DNA from: Lysobacteraceae bacterium
Lineage (GTDB): Bacteria > Pseudomonadota > Gammaproteobacteria > Xanthomonadales > Rhodanobacteraceae
Length of the DNA stretch: 36,078 nt
Assembly: GCA_028870665.1 (NCBI GenBank)
Contig: JAGWPB010000027.1
Coordinates: forward strand, 1-36,078
Direction of reading: 5' to 3'
Positions within the stretch are counted from its first letter, which is position 1. Each line of letters begins with the position of its first letter. Of the stretch, positions 7,362-17,864 are shown one piece after another. The notes under the pieces are model-generated. The model saw only the letters and a list, made by a program, of their open reading frames with translations. It had not been told where the DNA came from and did no database searches. The position numbers and the translations under genes were made by a program.

Positions 7362-7426
7362 CCCCTTGATGCAGGTCGTTCGAGTCCCATTCCAACCGCA
7401 ACACACTCCCGCGGAGTCTGCCAGTC

Positions 7427-8617
<1,191 letters not shown>

Positions 8618-8633
8618 CGGCAACAGCAGTGCG

Positions 8634-8654
8634 CGCGCCGCGAGAAGCGGCGCG
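8634..8654 (+). promoter_or_regulatory. Intercistronic hairpin between tuf and rpsJ
   Basis: A perfect 8-bp GC stem CGCGCCGC/GCGGCGCG closes a 5-nt GAGAA loop, 17 nt after the tuf stop codon. No T-run follows, so it is a weak intrinsic terminator at best. It could shield the 3' end of tuf mRNA, act as a processing site, or partly attenuate read-through into the S10 genes. Confidence 0.5.
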
Positions 8655-8694
8655 TGATCAATCGCGGCAGCGTTCTTTCATACAGGACACGGCA

Positions 8695-9006
8695 ATGGCG
8701 AACCAGAAGATTCGCATTCGGCTCAAGGCGTACGATCATCGTCTGATCGATCGCTCGGCGAGCGAGATCGTCGAAACGGCCCGGCGTACCGGCGCGCAGG
8801 TGCGCGGCCCGATTCCGCTGCCGACCAAGATCGAGCGTTACACCATTCTGGTGTCGCCGCACGTCGACAAGGACGCACGCGACCAGTACGAGACGCGTAC
8901 CCACAAGCGCGTGCTGGACATCGTCGATCCCAACGACAAAACCGTGGACGCGCTGATGAAGCTGGATCTTGCGGCTGGCGTCGACGTGCAGATCAAGCTC
9001 GGCTAA
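8695..9006 (+). CDS. rpsJ: 30S ribosomal protein S10
   Basis: A 103-residue protein, same length as E. coli S10, which sits in the 30S head and also serves as NusE in antitermination. The core [14 protein letters not shown] and [23 protein letters not shown] is clear. The start is the ATG at 8695, after AGGACACGGCA; the frame is open further upstream but those codons are in the leader. It opens the S10 operon, 77 nt after tuf, and rplC follows after 20 nt. Confidence 0.98.
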   Translation: MANQKIRIRLKAYDHRLIDRSASEIVETARRTGAQVRGPIPLPTKIERYTILVSPHVDKDARDQYETRTHKRVLDIVDPNDKTVDALMKLDLAAGVDVQIKLG

Positions 9007-9026
9007 GGCGCTGACAGGACACACCC

Positions 9027-9668
9027 ATGAGTATCGGATTGGTTGGCCGCAAGTGCGGCATGAGCCGACTCTTCACCGAGGACGGCCGCTCGGTGCCGGT
9101 GACGCTGATTGAAGCGACGCCGAACCGCGTGACCCAGGTGAAGGTCGCGGATAGTGACGGTTATACCGCGGTGCAAGTGACCGCGGGCGCCAAGCGCGCG
9201 TCCCTGCTGAGCAAGGCGCAGAAGGGGCACTACGCCAAGGCCAGGGTCGAGCCCGGGCGCGGACTGTGGGAATTCCGTCTGGCGGCAGCTGATGCCGGCA
9301 AATATGCGGTCGGCGCCGAGATCAAGGCCGAGGACGTCTTCAGTGTCGGCCAGATGGTCGATGTCGCCGGCGTGACCAAGGGCAAGGGCTTCCAGGGCAC
9401 GATCAAGCGCCACAATTTCACCATGGGCGATGCGACGCACGGCAACTCGCTGTCGCATCGCGCGCCCGGTTCCATCGGTCAGCGGCAGACGCCGGGCCGC
9501 GTGTTCCCCGGCAAGCGGATGGCGGGGCACATGGGCAGCGATCGGCAGTCAGCGATGAACCTCGAGGTGGTCCAGATCGACGCCGAACGCCACCTGATCG
9601 CGATCAAGGGTGCGGTACCGGGTGCGCCTGGTGGCGACGTGATCATCCGTGCGGCAGCCAAGGCTTGA
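9027..9668 (+). CDS. rplC: 50S ribosomal protein L3
   Basis: A 213-residue early-assembly 50S protein (E. coli 209) whose long loop reaches the peptidyl transferase centre. That loop is visible as [20 protein letters not shown] from residue 139; Gln152 is equivalent to the E. coli Gln150 methylated by PrmB. The start [15 protein letters not shown] is typical of bacterial L3. It is followed after 11 nt by rplD. Confidence 0.98.
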   Translation: MSIGLVGRKCGMSRLFTEDGRSVPVTLIEATPNRVTQVKVADSDGYTAVQVTAGAKRASLLSKAQKGHYAKARVEPGRGLWEFRLAAADAGKYAVGAEIKAEDVFSVGQMVDVAGVTKGKGFQGTIKRHNFTMGDATHGNSLSHRAPGSIGQRQTPGRVFPGKRMAGHMGSDRQSAMNLEVVQIDAERHLIAIKGAVPGAPGGDVIIRAAAKA

Positions 9669-9679
9669 GGAGCGACGAC

Positions 9680-10282
9680 ATGGAACTGAATGTGATCGGC
9701 GCTTCCCCGCTGGCGGTTTCGGAAGCAGTGTTCGCCAGTGAATTCCGCGAGGATCTGGTACATCAGGTGGTGGTGGCTTACCAGGCTGCCGGACGTGCCG
9801 GTACCAAGGCGCAGCTGTCGCGCGGCGAGCTTTCCGGAACGACCAAGAAGTTCAAGAAGCAGAAGGGCGGCGGTGCCCGCCACGGCGACTTCCGTGCCCC
9901 GATCTTCGTCGGCGGTGGCGTGACTTTCGCCGCCAAGCCCCGCAGCTTCGCGCAGAAGGTCAACCGCAAGATGTATCGCGGTGCCATGCGTTCGATTCTG
10001 GCTGAGCTCAATCGCCAGGGCCGGTTGAAGATCGTTGCCGATTTCGCGATCGACGCGCCGAAGACCCGGACGCTGGTCGCGCGGCTGGCCGCCCTTGAGG
10101 CGACGGGGCGTGTGCTGCTGGTCGACGAGGGAGTTAGCCAGGCGCTCTATCTCGCTGCGCGCAACCTGTCGAAAGTGAACGTCGTCGATGTCGCCGCGAT
10201 GGATCCGGTCAGCCTTGTCGGCGCCGATCAGGTGCTGATGACCATCGGCTCGGTGAAGAAGGTCGAGGAGTGGCTGGCATGA
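9680..10282 (+). CDS. rplD: 50S ribosomal protein L4
   Basis: A 200-residue protein (E. coli 201). The globular N-terminus MELNVIG is followed by the extended exit-tunnel loop with [20 protein letters not shown], the part that contacts macrolides and 23S rRNA. In E. coli L4 is the autogenous repressor of the S10 operon; whether that holds with tuf directly upstream is unknown. The start at 9680 follows a GAGGAG ribosome-binding site; an in-frame earlier start at 9665 overlaps rplC and is less likely. The stop overlaps the rplW start (ATGA). Confidence 0.98.
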   Translation: MELNVIGASPLAVSEAVFASEFREDLVHQVVVAYQAAGRAGTKAQLSRGELSGTTKKFKKQKGGGARHGDFRAPIFVGGGVTFAAKPRSFAQKVNRKMYRGAMRSILAELNRQGRLKIVADFAIDAPKTRTLVARLAALEATGRVLLVDEGVSQALYLAARNLSKVNVVDVAAMDPVSLVGADQVLMTIGSVKKVEEWLA

Positions 10283-10572
10283 ACAACGAACACATCCTCA
10301 GCGTCCTGCGTGCGCCGCACGTGTCCGAAAAGGCGGCGCGACTGCAGGAAATCAACCAGTACGTGTTCGAGGTTGCTGCCGGCGCTACCAAAGCCGACAT
10401 CAAGGCTGCGGTCGAACAGATGTTCGACGTGAAGGTCGCCGCGGTCAACCTGGTCAACGTCAAGGGCAAGGTCAAGTCGTTCCGCTTTCGCCCCGGCCAT
10501 CGGTCCGGGTTGCGCAAGGCCTACGTCCGCCTCGCCGCTGGCCAGACCATCGACATGATGGCCAAGGCCTAA
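10279..10572 (+). CDS. rplW: 50S ribosomal protein L23
   Basis: A 97-residue protein (E. coli 100) at the tunnel exit, where it docks trigger factor and the signal recognition particle. The motif [16 protein letters not shown] and the C-terminal [20 protein letters not shown] are diagnostic. The ATG at 10279 overlaps the rplD stop by 4 nt, indicating translational coupling; a GTG nine nt upstream is possible but not needed. Confidence 0.97.
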   Translation: MNNEHILSVLRAPHVSEKAARLQEINQYVFEVAAGATKADIKAAVEQMFDVKVAAVNLVNVKGKVKSFRFRPGHRSGLRKAYVRLAAGQTIDMMAKA

Positions 10573-10590
10573 GCCAGGAGCACAATCCCG

Positions 10591-11412
10591 ATGGCACTGA
10601 TTACCCTCAAGCCCACCTCACCCGGCCGTCGCTCGATGGTGCGCGTGGTCACGCCTGGCCTGCACAAGGGCGCGCCACTGGCGGCGCTGACCGAAGCGCA
10701 GAGCAACACCGGTGGTCGCAACCATTACGGCCGCATCACCACCCGGCATCGCGGCGGTGGTCACAAGCAGCATTACCGCATCATCGACTTCAAGCGCGAC
10801 AAGGAAGGCATCGCCTGCCGTGTCGAGCGCCTGGAGTACGATCCGAACCGCACCGCGCACATCGCCCTTGTCTGCTATGCCGACGGCGAGCGTCGTTACA
10901 TCATCGCCCCCAAGGGTGTGCAGGTGGGTGATCCGCTGGTCGCTGGCCGCGATGCGCCGATCAAGGTTGGCAACTCGCTGCCGCTGCGCAATATTCCGAT
11001 TGGCACGACGATCCACTGCGTCGAGATGAAACCGGGCCGCGGTGCCCAGCTGGCGCGCAGCGCCGGCGCCTCCGTGCAGCTGATCGCGCGCGAACAAGGA
11101 TACGCCACGCTGCGCCTGCGTTCGGGCGAGATGCGCAAAGTACCGGTTGAATGCCACGCGACCATCGGCGAAGTGGGCAATGCCGAACACAGTCTGCGCA
11201 AGATCGGCAAGGCGGGCGCCAAGCGCTGGAAGGGCATCCGCCCGACCGTGCGCGGCGTCGCCATGAACCCGGTGGATCATCCGCACGGCGGCGGTGAAGG
11301 CCGCACCTCGGGTGGCCGCCATCCGGTCAGTCCGTGGGGCCTGCCGACCAAGGGCTACAAGACACGCAACAACAAGCGCACGCAGAACATGATCGTGCGT
11401 CGTCGCAAGTAA
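10591..11412 (+). CDS. rplB: 50S ribosomal protein L2
   Basis: A 273-residue protein, same length as E. coli L2, needed for subunit association and peptidyl transfer. It has the RNA-binding core [22 protein letters not shown] near the N-terminus and the conserved [20 protein letters not shown] segment containing the histidine linked to peptidyl transferase function, then a basic tail [16 protein letters not shown]. It lies 18 nt after rplW and 12 nt before rpsS. Confidence 0.98.
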   Translation: MALITLKPTSPGRRSMVRVVTPGLHKGAPLAALTEAQSNTGGRNHYGRITTRHRGGGHKQHYRIIDFKRDKEGIACRVERLEYDPNRTAHIALVCYADGERRYIIAPKGVQVGDPLVAGRDAPIKVGNSLPLRNIPIGTTIHCVEMKPGRGAQLARSAGASVQLIAREQGYATLRLRSGEMRKVPVECHATIGEVGNAEHSLRKIGKAGAKRWKGIRPTVRGVAMNPVDHPHGGGEGRTSGGRHPVSPWGLPTKGYKTRNNKRTQNMIVRRRK

Positions 11413-11424
11413 CGGGAAGCCGCC

Positions 11425-11703
11425 ATGCCGCGTTCTTTGAAAAAGGGTCCGTTCGTCGACCTGCACCTGATCAAGAAGGTGGAGGCAGCGTCCTCCAGCA
11501 ACAACAAGCGTCCGATCAAGACCTGGTCGCGGCGTTCCATGATCCTGCCCGAAATGGTGGGCCTTACGATTGCCGTCCACAACGGACGTCAGCATGTGCC
11601 GGTGCTGATCAACGAGAACATGGTCGGGCACAAGCTCGGCGAGTTCGCGGTGACGCGCACGTTCAAGGGCCACTCCGCCGACAAGAAGGCGGTCAGCAAG
11701 TGA
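11425..11703 (+). CDS. rpsS: 30S ribosomal protein S19
   Basis: A 92-residue protein, same length as E. coli S19, in the 30S head near the A site and bridge B1a. The start [19 protein letters not shown] and the segment [20 protein letters not shown] are near-invariant. Its stop is 11 nt before the rplV start. Confidence 0.98.
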   Translation: MPRSLKKGPFVDLHLIKKVEAASSSNNKRPIKTWSRRSMILPEMVGLTIAVHNGRQHVPVLINENMVGHKLGEFAVTRTFKGHSADKKAVSK

Positions 11704-11714
11704 CGGAGTCGACG

Positions 11715-12044
11715 ATGGAAGCGAAATCGATCCTGCGCGGCGCCCGCATCTCGGCGCAGAAGGCGCGTCTGGTGGCGGATCTGGTCCGCGGCTTGCCGGT
11801 GGGAAGGGCCAGCAACGTGCTGGAGTTCACCGACAAGAAGGCCGCGCATCTGTTGCGCAAGGTGCTGCTCGCGGCCGTCGCCAACGCCGAGAACAATCTC
11901 GGCGCCGATGTCGACGAGCTCAAGATCACGCGCGTGTTCGTCGATGAAGGTCCGGTCATGAAGCGCATGCATGCACGCGCCAAGGGCCGCGGCGCCCGCA
12001 TCCTCAAGCGCTCCAGTCACATCACCGTAGTCGTTGGCAACTGA
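11715..12044 (+). CDS. rplV: 50S ribosomal protein L22
   Basis: A 109-residue protein (E. coli 110) with the [11 protein letters not shown] helix and the beta-hairpin that lines the exit tunnel ([20 protein letters not shown]), the site of macrolide-resistance changes in other species. The start at 11715 has GGAG seven nt upstream. The same frame is open far upstream through rpsS, but that part is a shadow. Confidence 0.97.
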   Translation: MEAKSILRGARISAQKARLVADLVRGLPVGRASNVLEFTDKKAAHLLRKVLLAAVANAENNLGADVDELKITRVFVDEGPVMKRMHARAKGRGARILKRSSHITVVVGN

Positions 12045-12057
12045 CGGGACGATAACG

Positions 12058-12762
12058 ATGGGTCACAAAGTACATCCCACGGGCATCCGCCTCGGCATCG
12101 CCAAGGACTGGAACTCGAAATGGTTCGCGGGCAAGCGTGAGTATGCCCAGTATCTGGTTGCCGACATCAAGGTCCGCGACATGCTGAAGAAGCGCCTCGC
12201 GGCGGCCGGCATTTCCCGGATCCAGATCGAGCGCCCGGCCAAGAATGCGCGGGTCACCATCCACACGGCGCGGCCCGGCGTGGTGATCGGCAAGAAGGGC
12301 GAGGATATCGAAAAGCTGCGCAAGGATGTCTCGGCGATGATGGGCGTGCCCACGCACATCAATGTTTCCGAGGTGCGCAAACCCGAGCTCGATGCGCAGC
12401 TGGTGGCCGAGTCGATCGCCCAGCAGCTGGAGCGCCGCATCATGTTCCGCCGTGCCATGAAGCGCGCGGTCGGCAACGCGATGCGCCTCGGTGCGCTCGG
12501 CATCAAGGTCAACGTCGGCGGCCGGCTGAATGGCGCCGAGATCGCGCGTTCGGAGATGTATCGCGAAGGTCGTGTCCCGCTACACACCCTGCGCGCCGAC
12601 ATCGACTACGGTTTTGCCGAGGCCAAGACCACCTACGGCGTGATCGGCGTCAAGGTGTGGATCTACAAGGGTGAGATCTTCGACCTTGCTGCTTCGCAGC
12701 AGCAGGAGGCGAAGGAGGGCGAACGCGAAGGGCGCCGCGAGCGTCCGGCAGCCGCCAAGTAA
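12058..12762 (+). CDS. rpsC: 30S ribosomal protein S3
   Basis: A 234-residue protein (E. coli 233) at the mRNA entry channel. It begins [13 protein letters not shown], carries a type II KH domain with the GxxG-like [13 protein letters not shown], and has the helicase-related basic face ([20 protein letters not shown]). The C-terminal tail is charged and low in complexity ([21 protein letters not shown]), which is normal for S3. The start at 12058 follows GGGACGATAACG; the ATG at 12034 is inside rplV. Confidence 0.98.
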   Translation: MGHKVHPTGIRLGIAKDWNSKWFAGKREYAQYLVADIKVRDMLKKRLAAAGISRIQIERPAKNARVTIHTARPGVVIGKKGEDIEKLRKDVSAMMGVPTHINVSEVRKPELDAQLVAESIAQQLERRIMFRRAMKRAVGNAMRLGALGIKVNVGGRLNGAEIARSEMYREGRVPLHTLRADIDYGFAEAKTTYGVIGVKVWIYKGEIFDLAASQQQEAKEGEREGRRERPAAAK

Positions 12763-12776
12763 GGAGCGAATGCATC

Positions 12777-13190
12777 ATGCTTCAACCCAAGCGAACCAAA
12801 TACCGCAAGGTCCACAAGGGCCGCAACGAGGGTCTCAGCCATTGCTCGAACCTCGTCAGCTTTGGCGAGTTCGGCCTCAAGGCGATCACCCACGGGCATC
12901 TGACCGCGCGCCAGATCGAAGCCGCTCGGCGGTGCATCACGCGTTTCGTGAAGCGCGGCGGCAAGCTCTGGATCCGCGTGTTCCCGGACAAGCCGATCAC
13001 CCGCAAGCCCATCGAGGTGCGCATGGGTTCGGGCAAGGGCAGCGTCGAGTTCTGGGTGGCACCAGTCCAGCCTGGCCGCATGTTGTACGAAATCGAGGGT
13101 GTCGACGAAGCCACGGCGCGCGAGGCCTTTCGCCTGGCTGCCGCCAAGCTTTCGGTGCAGACCCAGTTTGTGACCCGGGCGGTGCTGTGA
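12777..13190 (+). CDS. rplP: 50S ribosomal protein L16
   Basis: A 137-residue protein (E. coli 136) that helps organise the tRNA-binding sites of the 50S subunit. It starts [17 protein letters not shown] and has the conserved [20 protein letters not shown] region, which in E. coli includes the Arg hydroxylated by RoxA. Its TGA shares one base with the rpmC start (TGATG). Confidence 0.98.
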   Translation: MLQPKRTKYRKVHKGRNEGLSHCSNLVSFGEFGLKAITHGHLTARQIEAARRCITRFVKRGGKLWIRVFPDKPITRKPIEVRMGSGKGSVEFWVAPVQPGRMLYEIEGVDEATAREAFRLAAAKLSVQTQFVTRAVL

Positions 13191-13387
13191 TGGAACTGAA
13201 TGATCTGCGTGGCAAGTCGGCCCCTGAGCTGAACGAGCATCTTCTCGATCTGCGCAAGGAACAGTTCAACCTGCGCATGCAGAAAGGCTCGGGGCAGCTG
13301 TCCCAGCCTCAGCAGCTGCGCCGCGTGCGGCGAGAGATCGCCCGCACCAAGACCCTGCTGGGCGAGCGAGCGAGGACCGCGCGATGA
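13190..13387 (+). CDS. rpmC: 50S ribosomal protein L29
   Basis: A 65-residue protein (E. coli 63) near the tunnel exit, next to L23. It has the two-helix pattern [20 protein letters not shown] and [15 protein letters not shown], then [17 protein letters not shown]. It overlaps rplP by one base at the start and rpsQ by four at the end (ATGA), so the three are translationally coupled. Confidence 0.97.
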   Translation: MELNDLRGKSAPELNEHLLDLRKEQFNLRMQKGSGQLSQPQQLRRVRREIARTKTLLGERARTAR

Positions 13388-13647
13388 GCGAGAACCTGAA
13401 TCAGGCGCGCACCCTCGAGGGCCGCGTCGTCAGCAACAAGATGAACAAGACGGTGACGGTGCTGATCGAGCGCCAGGTGCAGCACGACCTGTACGGCAAG
13501 ATCGTGCGCCGTTCGACCAAGCTGCACGCGCATGACGAGGCCGGTCAGTGTCGCGAGGGCGATCTGGTTCGCATCGCCGAATGCCGGCCGCTGTCGAAGA
13601 CCAAGCATCACCGCGTGATCGAAGTCGTCACGCGCGGCGGCGAGTAA
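13384..13647 (+). CDS. rpsQ: 30S ribosomal protein S17
   Basis: An 87-residue OB-fold protein (E. coli 84) that binds 16S rRNA early in assembly. The motifs [42 protein letters not shown] and [10 protein letters not shown] are typical. It starts in the overlap with rpmC and is followed after 16 nt by rplN, the first gene of the spc set. Confidence 0.98.
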   Translation: MSENLNQARTLEGRVVSNKMNKTVTVLIERQVQHDLYGKIVRRSTKLHAHDEAGQCREGDLVRIAECRPLSKTKHHRVIEVVTRGGE

Positions 13648-13663
13648 GCACAGGAGCGATGTC

Positions 13664-14032
13664 ATGATCCAGATGCAGACCACGCTGGCCGCAGCGGACA
13701 ACAGCGGAGCGCGCGAACTGATGTGCATCAAGGTGCTCGGTGGCTCGAAGCGCCGTTATGCCCGCATCGGTGACGTGATCAAGGTGAGCGTCAGGGACGC
13801 GATCCCGCGCGGCAAGGTGAAAAAAGGCGAGGTGTACAGTGCGGTCGTCGTGCGCACATCCAAGGGCGTGCGGCGTCCCGACGGATCGCTGATCCGTTTC
13901 GACGGCAACGCCGCCGTGCTCCTCAACAACAAGCTCGAACCGATCGGCACCCGCATCTTCGGACCGGTGACCCGCGAGCTGCGCAGCGAGAAGTTCATGA
14001 AGATCGTCTCGCTCGCCCCGGAAGTGCTTTGA
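13664..14032 (+). CDS. rplN: 50S ribosomal protein L14
   Basis: A 122-residue protein (E. coli 123) at the subunit interface, where the silencing factor RsfS docks. It begins [19 protein letters not shown] and contains [19 protein letters not shown] and [13 protein letters not shown]. It marks the start of the spc operon in E. coli; no separate promoter is evident in the 16-nt gap here. Confidence 0.98.
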   Translation: MIQMQTTLAAADNSGARELMCIKVLGGSKRRYARIGDVIKVSVRDAIPRGKVKKGEVYSAVVVRTSKGVRRPDGSLIRFDGNAAVLLNNKLEPIGTRIFGPVTRELRSEKFMKIVSLAPEVL

Positions 14033-14048
14033 GCAGAGGCCGAATACC

Positions 14049-14363
14049 ATGAACCGTATCCGCAAAGGTGATCAGGTGCTTGTGATTACCGGCAAGAACA
14101 AGGGTCAGCGGGGCGAAGTGACGCGCGTGGCGGGTGAGCGCGTGTACGTCGCCAACGTCAACCTGGCAAAACGCCACACCAAGCCGAATCCGCAGGCCAA
14201 CCAGCCGGGCGGCATCGTCGAACGCGAGGCGCCGATCCACATTTCCAACGTGATGCTGTTCAACCCCGCCACGAACCAAGGCGAGCGCGTCGGTTACAAG
14301 GCGCTCGACGATGGACGCAAAGTACGCGTCTACCGTTCGTCCGGCGAGGTCGTGGACGCGTGA
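14049..14363 (+). CDS. rplX: 50S ribosomal protein L24
   Basis: A 104-residue assembly-initiator protein, same length as in E. coli, with an N-terminal KOW motif ([21 protein letters not shown]) that binds 23S rRNA. The segment [23 protein letters not shown] is well conserved. It lies 16 nt after rplN and 10 nt before rplE. Confidence 0.97.
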   Translation: MNRIRKGDQVLVITGKNKGQRGEVTRVAGERVYVANVNLAKRHTKPNPQANQPGGIVEREAPIHISNVMLFNPATNQGERVGYKALDDGRKVRVYRSSGEVVDA

Positions 14364-14373
14364 GGACCCAGCG

Positions 14374-14913
14374 ATGACGCGCCTAGAGACAATCTACAAA
14401 GAGCAGGTCGTTCCGAAACTGATGGAACGCTTCGGCTACAAGAACGTGATGGAAGTGCCGCGCATCACCAAGATCACCCTGAACATGGGTGTCGGTGAAG
14501 CGGCCGCCAACAAGAAGGTGCTGGAGAACGCGATTGCCGACATGGCCAAGATCGCCGGGCAGAAGCCGGTGGCGACCAAGGCGCGCGTGTCGGTGGCCTC
14601 GTTCAAGATTCGAGATGGCTGGCCGATCGGCTGCAAGGTCACGTTGCGCCGTGCGCGCATGTACGAGTTCTTCGACCGCCTGATCACGATCGCCCTGCCG
14701 CGCGTGCGCGATTTCCGTGGTGTGTCCGGCCGCGCTTTCGACGGTCGCGGCAACTACAACATGGGCATCAAGGAGCAGATCATCTTTCCGGAGATCGATT
14801 TCGATCAGATTGACGCGCTGCGGGGCATGGATATCGCCATCGCCACCACCGCGAAGACCGACGCGGAAGCCCGGGCTCTGTTCGAGGCCTTTAAATTCCC
14901 GTTCCGCAACTGA
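14374..14913 (+). CDS. rplE: 50S ribosomal protein L5
   Basis: A 179-residue protein, same length as in E. coli, that binds 5S rRNA and the P-site tRNA and forms an intersubunit bridge. Diagnostic segments are [40 protein letters not shown] and [20 protein letters not shown]. The start at 14374 gives [17 protein letters not shown]; the upstream in-frame ATG at 14311 is inside rplX. Confidence 0.98.
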   Translation: MTRLETIYKEQVVPKLMERFGYKNVMEVPRITKITLNMGVGEAAANKKVLENAIADMAKIAGQKPVATKARVSVASFKIRDGWPIGCKVTLRRARMYEFFDRLITIALPRVRDFRGVSGRAFDGRGNYNMGIKEQIIFPEIDFDQIDALRGMDIAIATTAKTDAEARALFEAFKFPFRN

Positions 14914-14928
14914 CCGGCAGGAAAATCC

Positions 14929-15234
14929 ATGGCAAAGACATCGATGGTCAACCGCGAGATCAAACGGGCCAAGATCGCCAAGCGGCACGCCGCCAAGCGC
15001 ACACAGCTCAAGACGATCGTGCTGAACCCCAAATCCTCGTATGACGAGAAGATGGAGGCGCAGACGAAGTTGCAGCGACTGCCGCGCGACGCCAGCCCGA
15101 CCCGCCAGACCACGCGCTGCGCCATCACCGGCCGCGCGCATGGGGTGTACCGGAAGTTCGGTCTCGCTCGCAACAAGCTGCGTGAAGCGACGATGCGCGG
15201 TGACGTGCCTGGTCTGCGCAAGGCCAGCTGGTAA
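14929..15234 (+). CDS. rpsN: 30S ribosomal protein S14, zinc-free type
   Basis: A 101-residue protein of the long, zinc-independent S14 class: it lacks the paired CxxC motifs of the short zinc form and has one cysteine, in [21 protein letters not shown]. It is not predicted to be controlled by Zur. It lies between rplE (15 nt gap) and rpsH (37 nt gap). Confidence 0.98.
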   Translation: MAKTSMVNREIKRAKIAKRHAAKRTQLKTIVLNPKSSYDEKMEAQTKLQRLPRDASPTRQTTRCAITGRAHGVYRKFGLARNKLREATMRGDVPGLRKASW

Positions 15235-15271
15235 CTCGGCGGATATCGATGCATACGCAAGGAACCGAATC

Positions 15272-15667
15272 ATGAGCATGACTGATCCCATCGCCGATAT
15301 GTTCACCCGCATCCGCAATGCCCAGGCCACGGGCAAGCCGGCGGTCCGCATGCCGTCCTCGAAGCTGAAGACCGCGCTGGCCGAGCTGCTGAAGGCCGAG
15401 GGCTATATCGCGGACTCCAAGATCGCCAAGATCGCCGGCAAGCCCGAGCTCGAACTCAAGCTCAAATACTTCGAGGGCCGTCCGGCCATCGAGCGCATCG
15501 ATCGCGTCAGTCGCTCCGGGTTGCGCGTCTATCGCGGCAAGGGCGAGCTGCCCAAGGTGCTGGGCGGGCTCGGCATCTCCATCGTGTCCACCTCCGCCGG
15601 CCTGATGACCGACGCGCAGGCCCGTACCAAGGGTCTGGGCGGCGAAGTCATCGGCATCGTCGCCTAA
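15272..15667 (+). CDS. rpsH: 30S ribosomal protein S8
   Basis: A 131-residue protein (E. coli 130) that binds the 16S central domain; in E. coli it is also the translational repressor of the spc operon at rplE. It starts [21 protein letters not shown] and ends with the usual [22 protein letters not shown]. An alternative ATG two codons later is possible. A long in-frame open stretch before it is a shadow of rpsN. Confidence 0.97.
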   Translation: MSMTDPIADMFTRIRNAQATGKPAVRMPSSKLKTALAELLKAEGYIADSKIAKIAGKPELELKLKYFEGRPAIERIDRVSRSGLRVYRGKGELPKVLGGLGISIVSTSAGLMTDAQARTKGLGGEVIGIVA

Positions 15668-15678
15668 GGAGCGCCGCC

Positions 15679-16206
15679 ATGTCGCGAGTTGCCAAAAAGC
15701 CGATCGCGCTGCCCAAGGGCGTCGAGTGCAAGATCGACACTGCCGCGATCACCGTCAAGGGATCCCGCGGCATGTTGTCGATGACGGCCATCGCCGGCGT
15801 CAAGGTCGCGGTTGCCGATGGCCAGATCCATTGCCGGGCCGATGACGGCATTGACAGCAAGTTCGCCGGGACCATGCGCGCCCTGCTGGCCAACATGGTC
15901 AAGGGTGTGACCGATGGCTATGAGCGCAAGCTCGAGCTGGTCGGGGTCGGTTATCGCGCGGCCATGCAGGGCAAGACCCTGAACCTGTCCCTGGGCTTTT
16001 CCCACCCGGTCACGTTCGCGGCCCCGGCAGGCGTCACCCTGGAGACGCCGAGCCAGACCGAGATCCTGATCAAGGGTACCGACAAGCAGTGTGTCGGCCA
16101 GGTTGCGGCAAAGATCCGCGCATTCCGTCCGCCGGAGCCCTACAAGGGCAAGGGTGTGCGCTACGCCGGCGAGAAGATCACCCTGAAAGAAGCCAAGAAG
16201 GCGTAG
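15679..16206 (+). CDS. rplF: 50S ribosomal protein L6
   Basis: A 175-residue protein (E. coli 177) of two similar alpha/beta domains near the factor-binding site. It begins [19 protein letters not shown] and ends with the conserved [25 protein letters not shown]. It is followed by an unusually long 69-nt gap with a hairpin before rplR. Confidence 0.98.
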   Translation: MSRVAKKPIALPKGVECKIDTAAITVKGSRGMLSMTAIAGVKVAVADGQIHCRADDGIDSKFAGTMRALLANMVKGVTDGYERKLELVGVGYRAAMQGKTLNLSLGFSHPVTFAAPAGVTLETPSQTEILIKGTDKQCVGQVAAKIRAFRPPEPYKGKGVRYAGEKITLKEAKKA

Positions 16207-16221
16207 TGCGGCCTGTGCCGC

Positions 16222-16245
16222 GGAGTCGCGCCCCGTGTCGACTCC
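16222..16245 (+). promoter_or_regulatory. Intercistronic hairpin between rplF and rplR
   Basis: A 7-bp perfect stem GGAGTCG/CGACTCC with a 10-nt loop sits in the 69-nt gap between rplF and rplR. Most neighbouring gaps are 10 to 20 nt. There is no T-run, so full termination is unlikely; it may be a processing site or a stabilising structure. Confidence 0.4.
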
Positions 16246-16275
16246 CAGGAAACCTTCAGCTTTCGGAGAAGAACC

Positions 16276-16629
16276 ATGGATAAGAACATTGCCCGTCTGC
16301 GCCGCGCCAAGTCCACGCGCATGCATATCCGCACGCTCGGCGTGGCACGCCTGACCGTGCACCGCAGCGGTCAGCACCTGTACGCGCAAGTCATCGCGGC
16401 GACCGGCGACCGCGTGATCGCGGCGGCCTCGACTGTGCAGAAGGACATCCGCGAGGGATTGACCGGCACCAAGAACGTCGCGGCCGCGGCCGTGGTCGGC
16501 CGGCTCGTCGCCGAGCGCGCGCGCGCGGCCGGCGTCGAGCAGGTCGCGTTCGATCGCTCGGGTTTCCGGTATCACGGCCGCGTCAAGGCACTGGCCGACG
16601 CGGCGCGCGAGGCAGGTCTCAAGTTCTGA
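16276..16629 (+). CDS. rplR: 50S ribosomal protein L18
   Basis: A 117-residue 5S rRNA-binding protein, same length as in E. coli. The motif [23 protein letters not shown], the strand QHLYAQVIA and the end [26 protein letters not shown] are typical. The start follows TCGGAGAAGAACC, a good ribosome-binding site. An 89-nt gap separates it from rpsE. Confidence 0.97.
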   Translation: MDKNIARLRRAKSTRMHIRTLGVARLTVHRSGQHLYAQVIAATGDRVIAAASTVQKDIREGLTGTKNVAAAAVVGRLVAERARAAGVEQVAFDRSGFRYHGRVKALADAAREAGLKF

Positions 16630-16686
16630 TTTCGAAGCATCCGATCCACACAACAATTCCAAGCGGCCGATGCCGCAAATTCCGAG

Positions 16687-16701
16687 TCCGGCCTGGCCGG
16701 A
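16687..16701 (+). promoter_or_regulatory. Small hairpin upstream of rpsE
   Basis: TCCGG and CCGGA form a short stem around CCTGG, in the 89-nt gap between rplR and rpsE, 17 nt before the rpsE start codon. The fold is short and could be chance in GC-rich DNA. No obvious SD sequence stands between it and rpsE other than AAGGTGA at 16709-16715. Confidence 0.3.
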
Positions 16702-16718
16702 GCGAACCAAGGTGATTC

Positions 16719-17228
16719 ATGTCGACGAACGATCGTGAAAATTCAGACGGCATGCTGGAAAAGCTGATTGCCGTCAACCGTGTCGCCAAGACCGTCAAGG
16801 GCGGACGCCAGATGACCTTCACCGCGCTGACGGTGGTTGGCGACGGCGACGGTCGTGTCGGTTTCGGCTACGGGAAGGCGCGCGAAGTACCGGTGGCGAT
16901 TTCCAAGGCGATGGAGCGCGCGCGTCGCAACATGATCAAGGTGAAGCTGAACAACGGCACCCTGTGGTACGCGGTCAAGGCTCACCACGGCGCGGCTCGG
17001 GTCTACATGCAACCGGCATCCGAGGGTACCGGCGTGATCGCCGGTGGCGCCATGCGCGCTGTGCTCGAGGTGGTCGGCGTGAAGAATGTGCTGGCCAAGG
17101 CTGTCGGTTCGCGCAACCCGATCAATCTGGTACGCGCGACGATCAAGGGTCTGCAGGCGATGGTCACGCCGGAACGTATCGCCGCGAAGCGCGGCAAGAC
17201 GGTGGCGGAGGTGATGGGTCATGGCTGA
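16719..17228 (+). CDS. rpsE: 30S ribosomal protein S5
   Basis: A 169-residue protein (E. coli 167) at the mRNA entry site that influences decoding accuracy. An N-terminal double-stranded-RNA-binding fold has the hallmark [20 protein letters not shown], followed by [20 protein letters not shown] and a C-terminal ribosomal S5 domain ([21 protein letters not shown]). Its last 8 bases overlap the start of rpmD. Confidence 0.98.
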   Translation: MSTNDRENSDGMLEKLIAVNRVAKTVKGGRQMTFTALTVVGDGDGRVGFGYGKAREVPVAISKAMERARRNMIKVKLNNGTLWYAVKAHHGAARVYMQPASEGTGVIAGGAMRAVLEVVGVKNVLAKAVGSRNPINLVRATIKGLQAMVTPERIAAKRGKTVAEVMGHG

Positions 17229-17403
17229 TACGACCGTCAAGGTGCGTCTCGTCAAGGGCTTGCGCGGTGTCCAGCAGCGTCACCGCCTGAGCGTCAGGGC
17301 GCTCGGTCTGAACAAGATCAACGACGTGCGCGAACTGAAAGACAGCCCGCAGGTACGCGGGCTGATCGCCAAGGTGTACTACCTGGTTCGCGTCGAGCAG
17401 TAA
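17221..17403 (+). CDS. rpmD: 50S ribosomal protein L30
   Basis: A 60-residue protein (E. coli 59) with the ferredoxin-like fold of L30; [30 protein letters not shown] is a clear match. It begins inside the 3' end of rpsE, overlapping by 8 nt in another frame, so its translation probably depends on rpsE. rplO follows after 25 nt. Confidence 0.97.
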   Translation: MADTTVKVRLVKGLRGVQQRHRLSVRALGLNKINDVRELKDSPQVRGLIAKVYYLVRVEQ

Positions 17404-17428
17404 GCGCAGCAGCATTCGGGAGTCGAAC

Positions 17429-17860
17429 ATGCGTCTGAATACGATCAAGCCGGCCAAGGGTTCCCGTCGCGACCGCGTGCGTGTCGGTCGCGGCATCGGT
17501 TCCGGCCTCGGCAAGACTGCCGGCCGCGGCCACAAGGGCCAGCATGCGCGCGCCGGCGGCTATCACAAGGTGGGTTTCGAAGGCGGCCAGATGCCGTTGC
17601 AGCGGCGCCTGCCCAAGGTGGGCTTCCGCTCGCAGAAGGCCGCCGCGACCCAGCAGGTATTCCTGTATCAGCTCGACAGTCTCAAGGATGCCTGTGTGGA
17701 TCTCGCCCTGCTGCTCAAGGCTGGCCTGGTCGACGGCCGTGCCAAGCGGGTCAAGGTGGTCAAGCGCGGCGAGATCAAGCGCGCACTGAAGCTCAGCGGG
17801 CTGCTGGCGACCGCCGGTGCCAAGGCCGCCATCGAGGCGGCCGGCGGCAGCGTGGAGTAG
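17429..17860 (+). CDS. rplO: 50S ribosomal protein L15
   Basis: A 143-residue protein (E. coli 144) with the long Gly/Lys/Arg-rich N-terminal extension that threads into 23S rRNA ([20 protein letters not shown] and [12 protein letters not shown]), then the C-terminal globular domain. It ends only 4 nt before secY, the usual coupling of the two genes. Confidence 0.98.
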   Translation: MRLNTIKPAKGSRRDRVRVGRGIGSGLGKTAGRGHKGQHARAGGYHKVGFEGGQMPLQRRLPKVGFRSQKAAATQQVFLYQLDSLKDACVDLALLLKAGLVDGRAKRVKVVKRGEIKRALKLSGLLATAGAKAAIEAAGGSVE

Positions 17861-17864
17861 GCGC

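Noticed and set aside
7379-7386. Single CGAGTCCC copy near tuf as a relic of the heptamer array
   Set aside because: One copy of a 7- or 8-bp word in GC-rich DNA is expected by chance.
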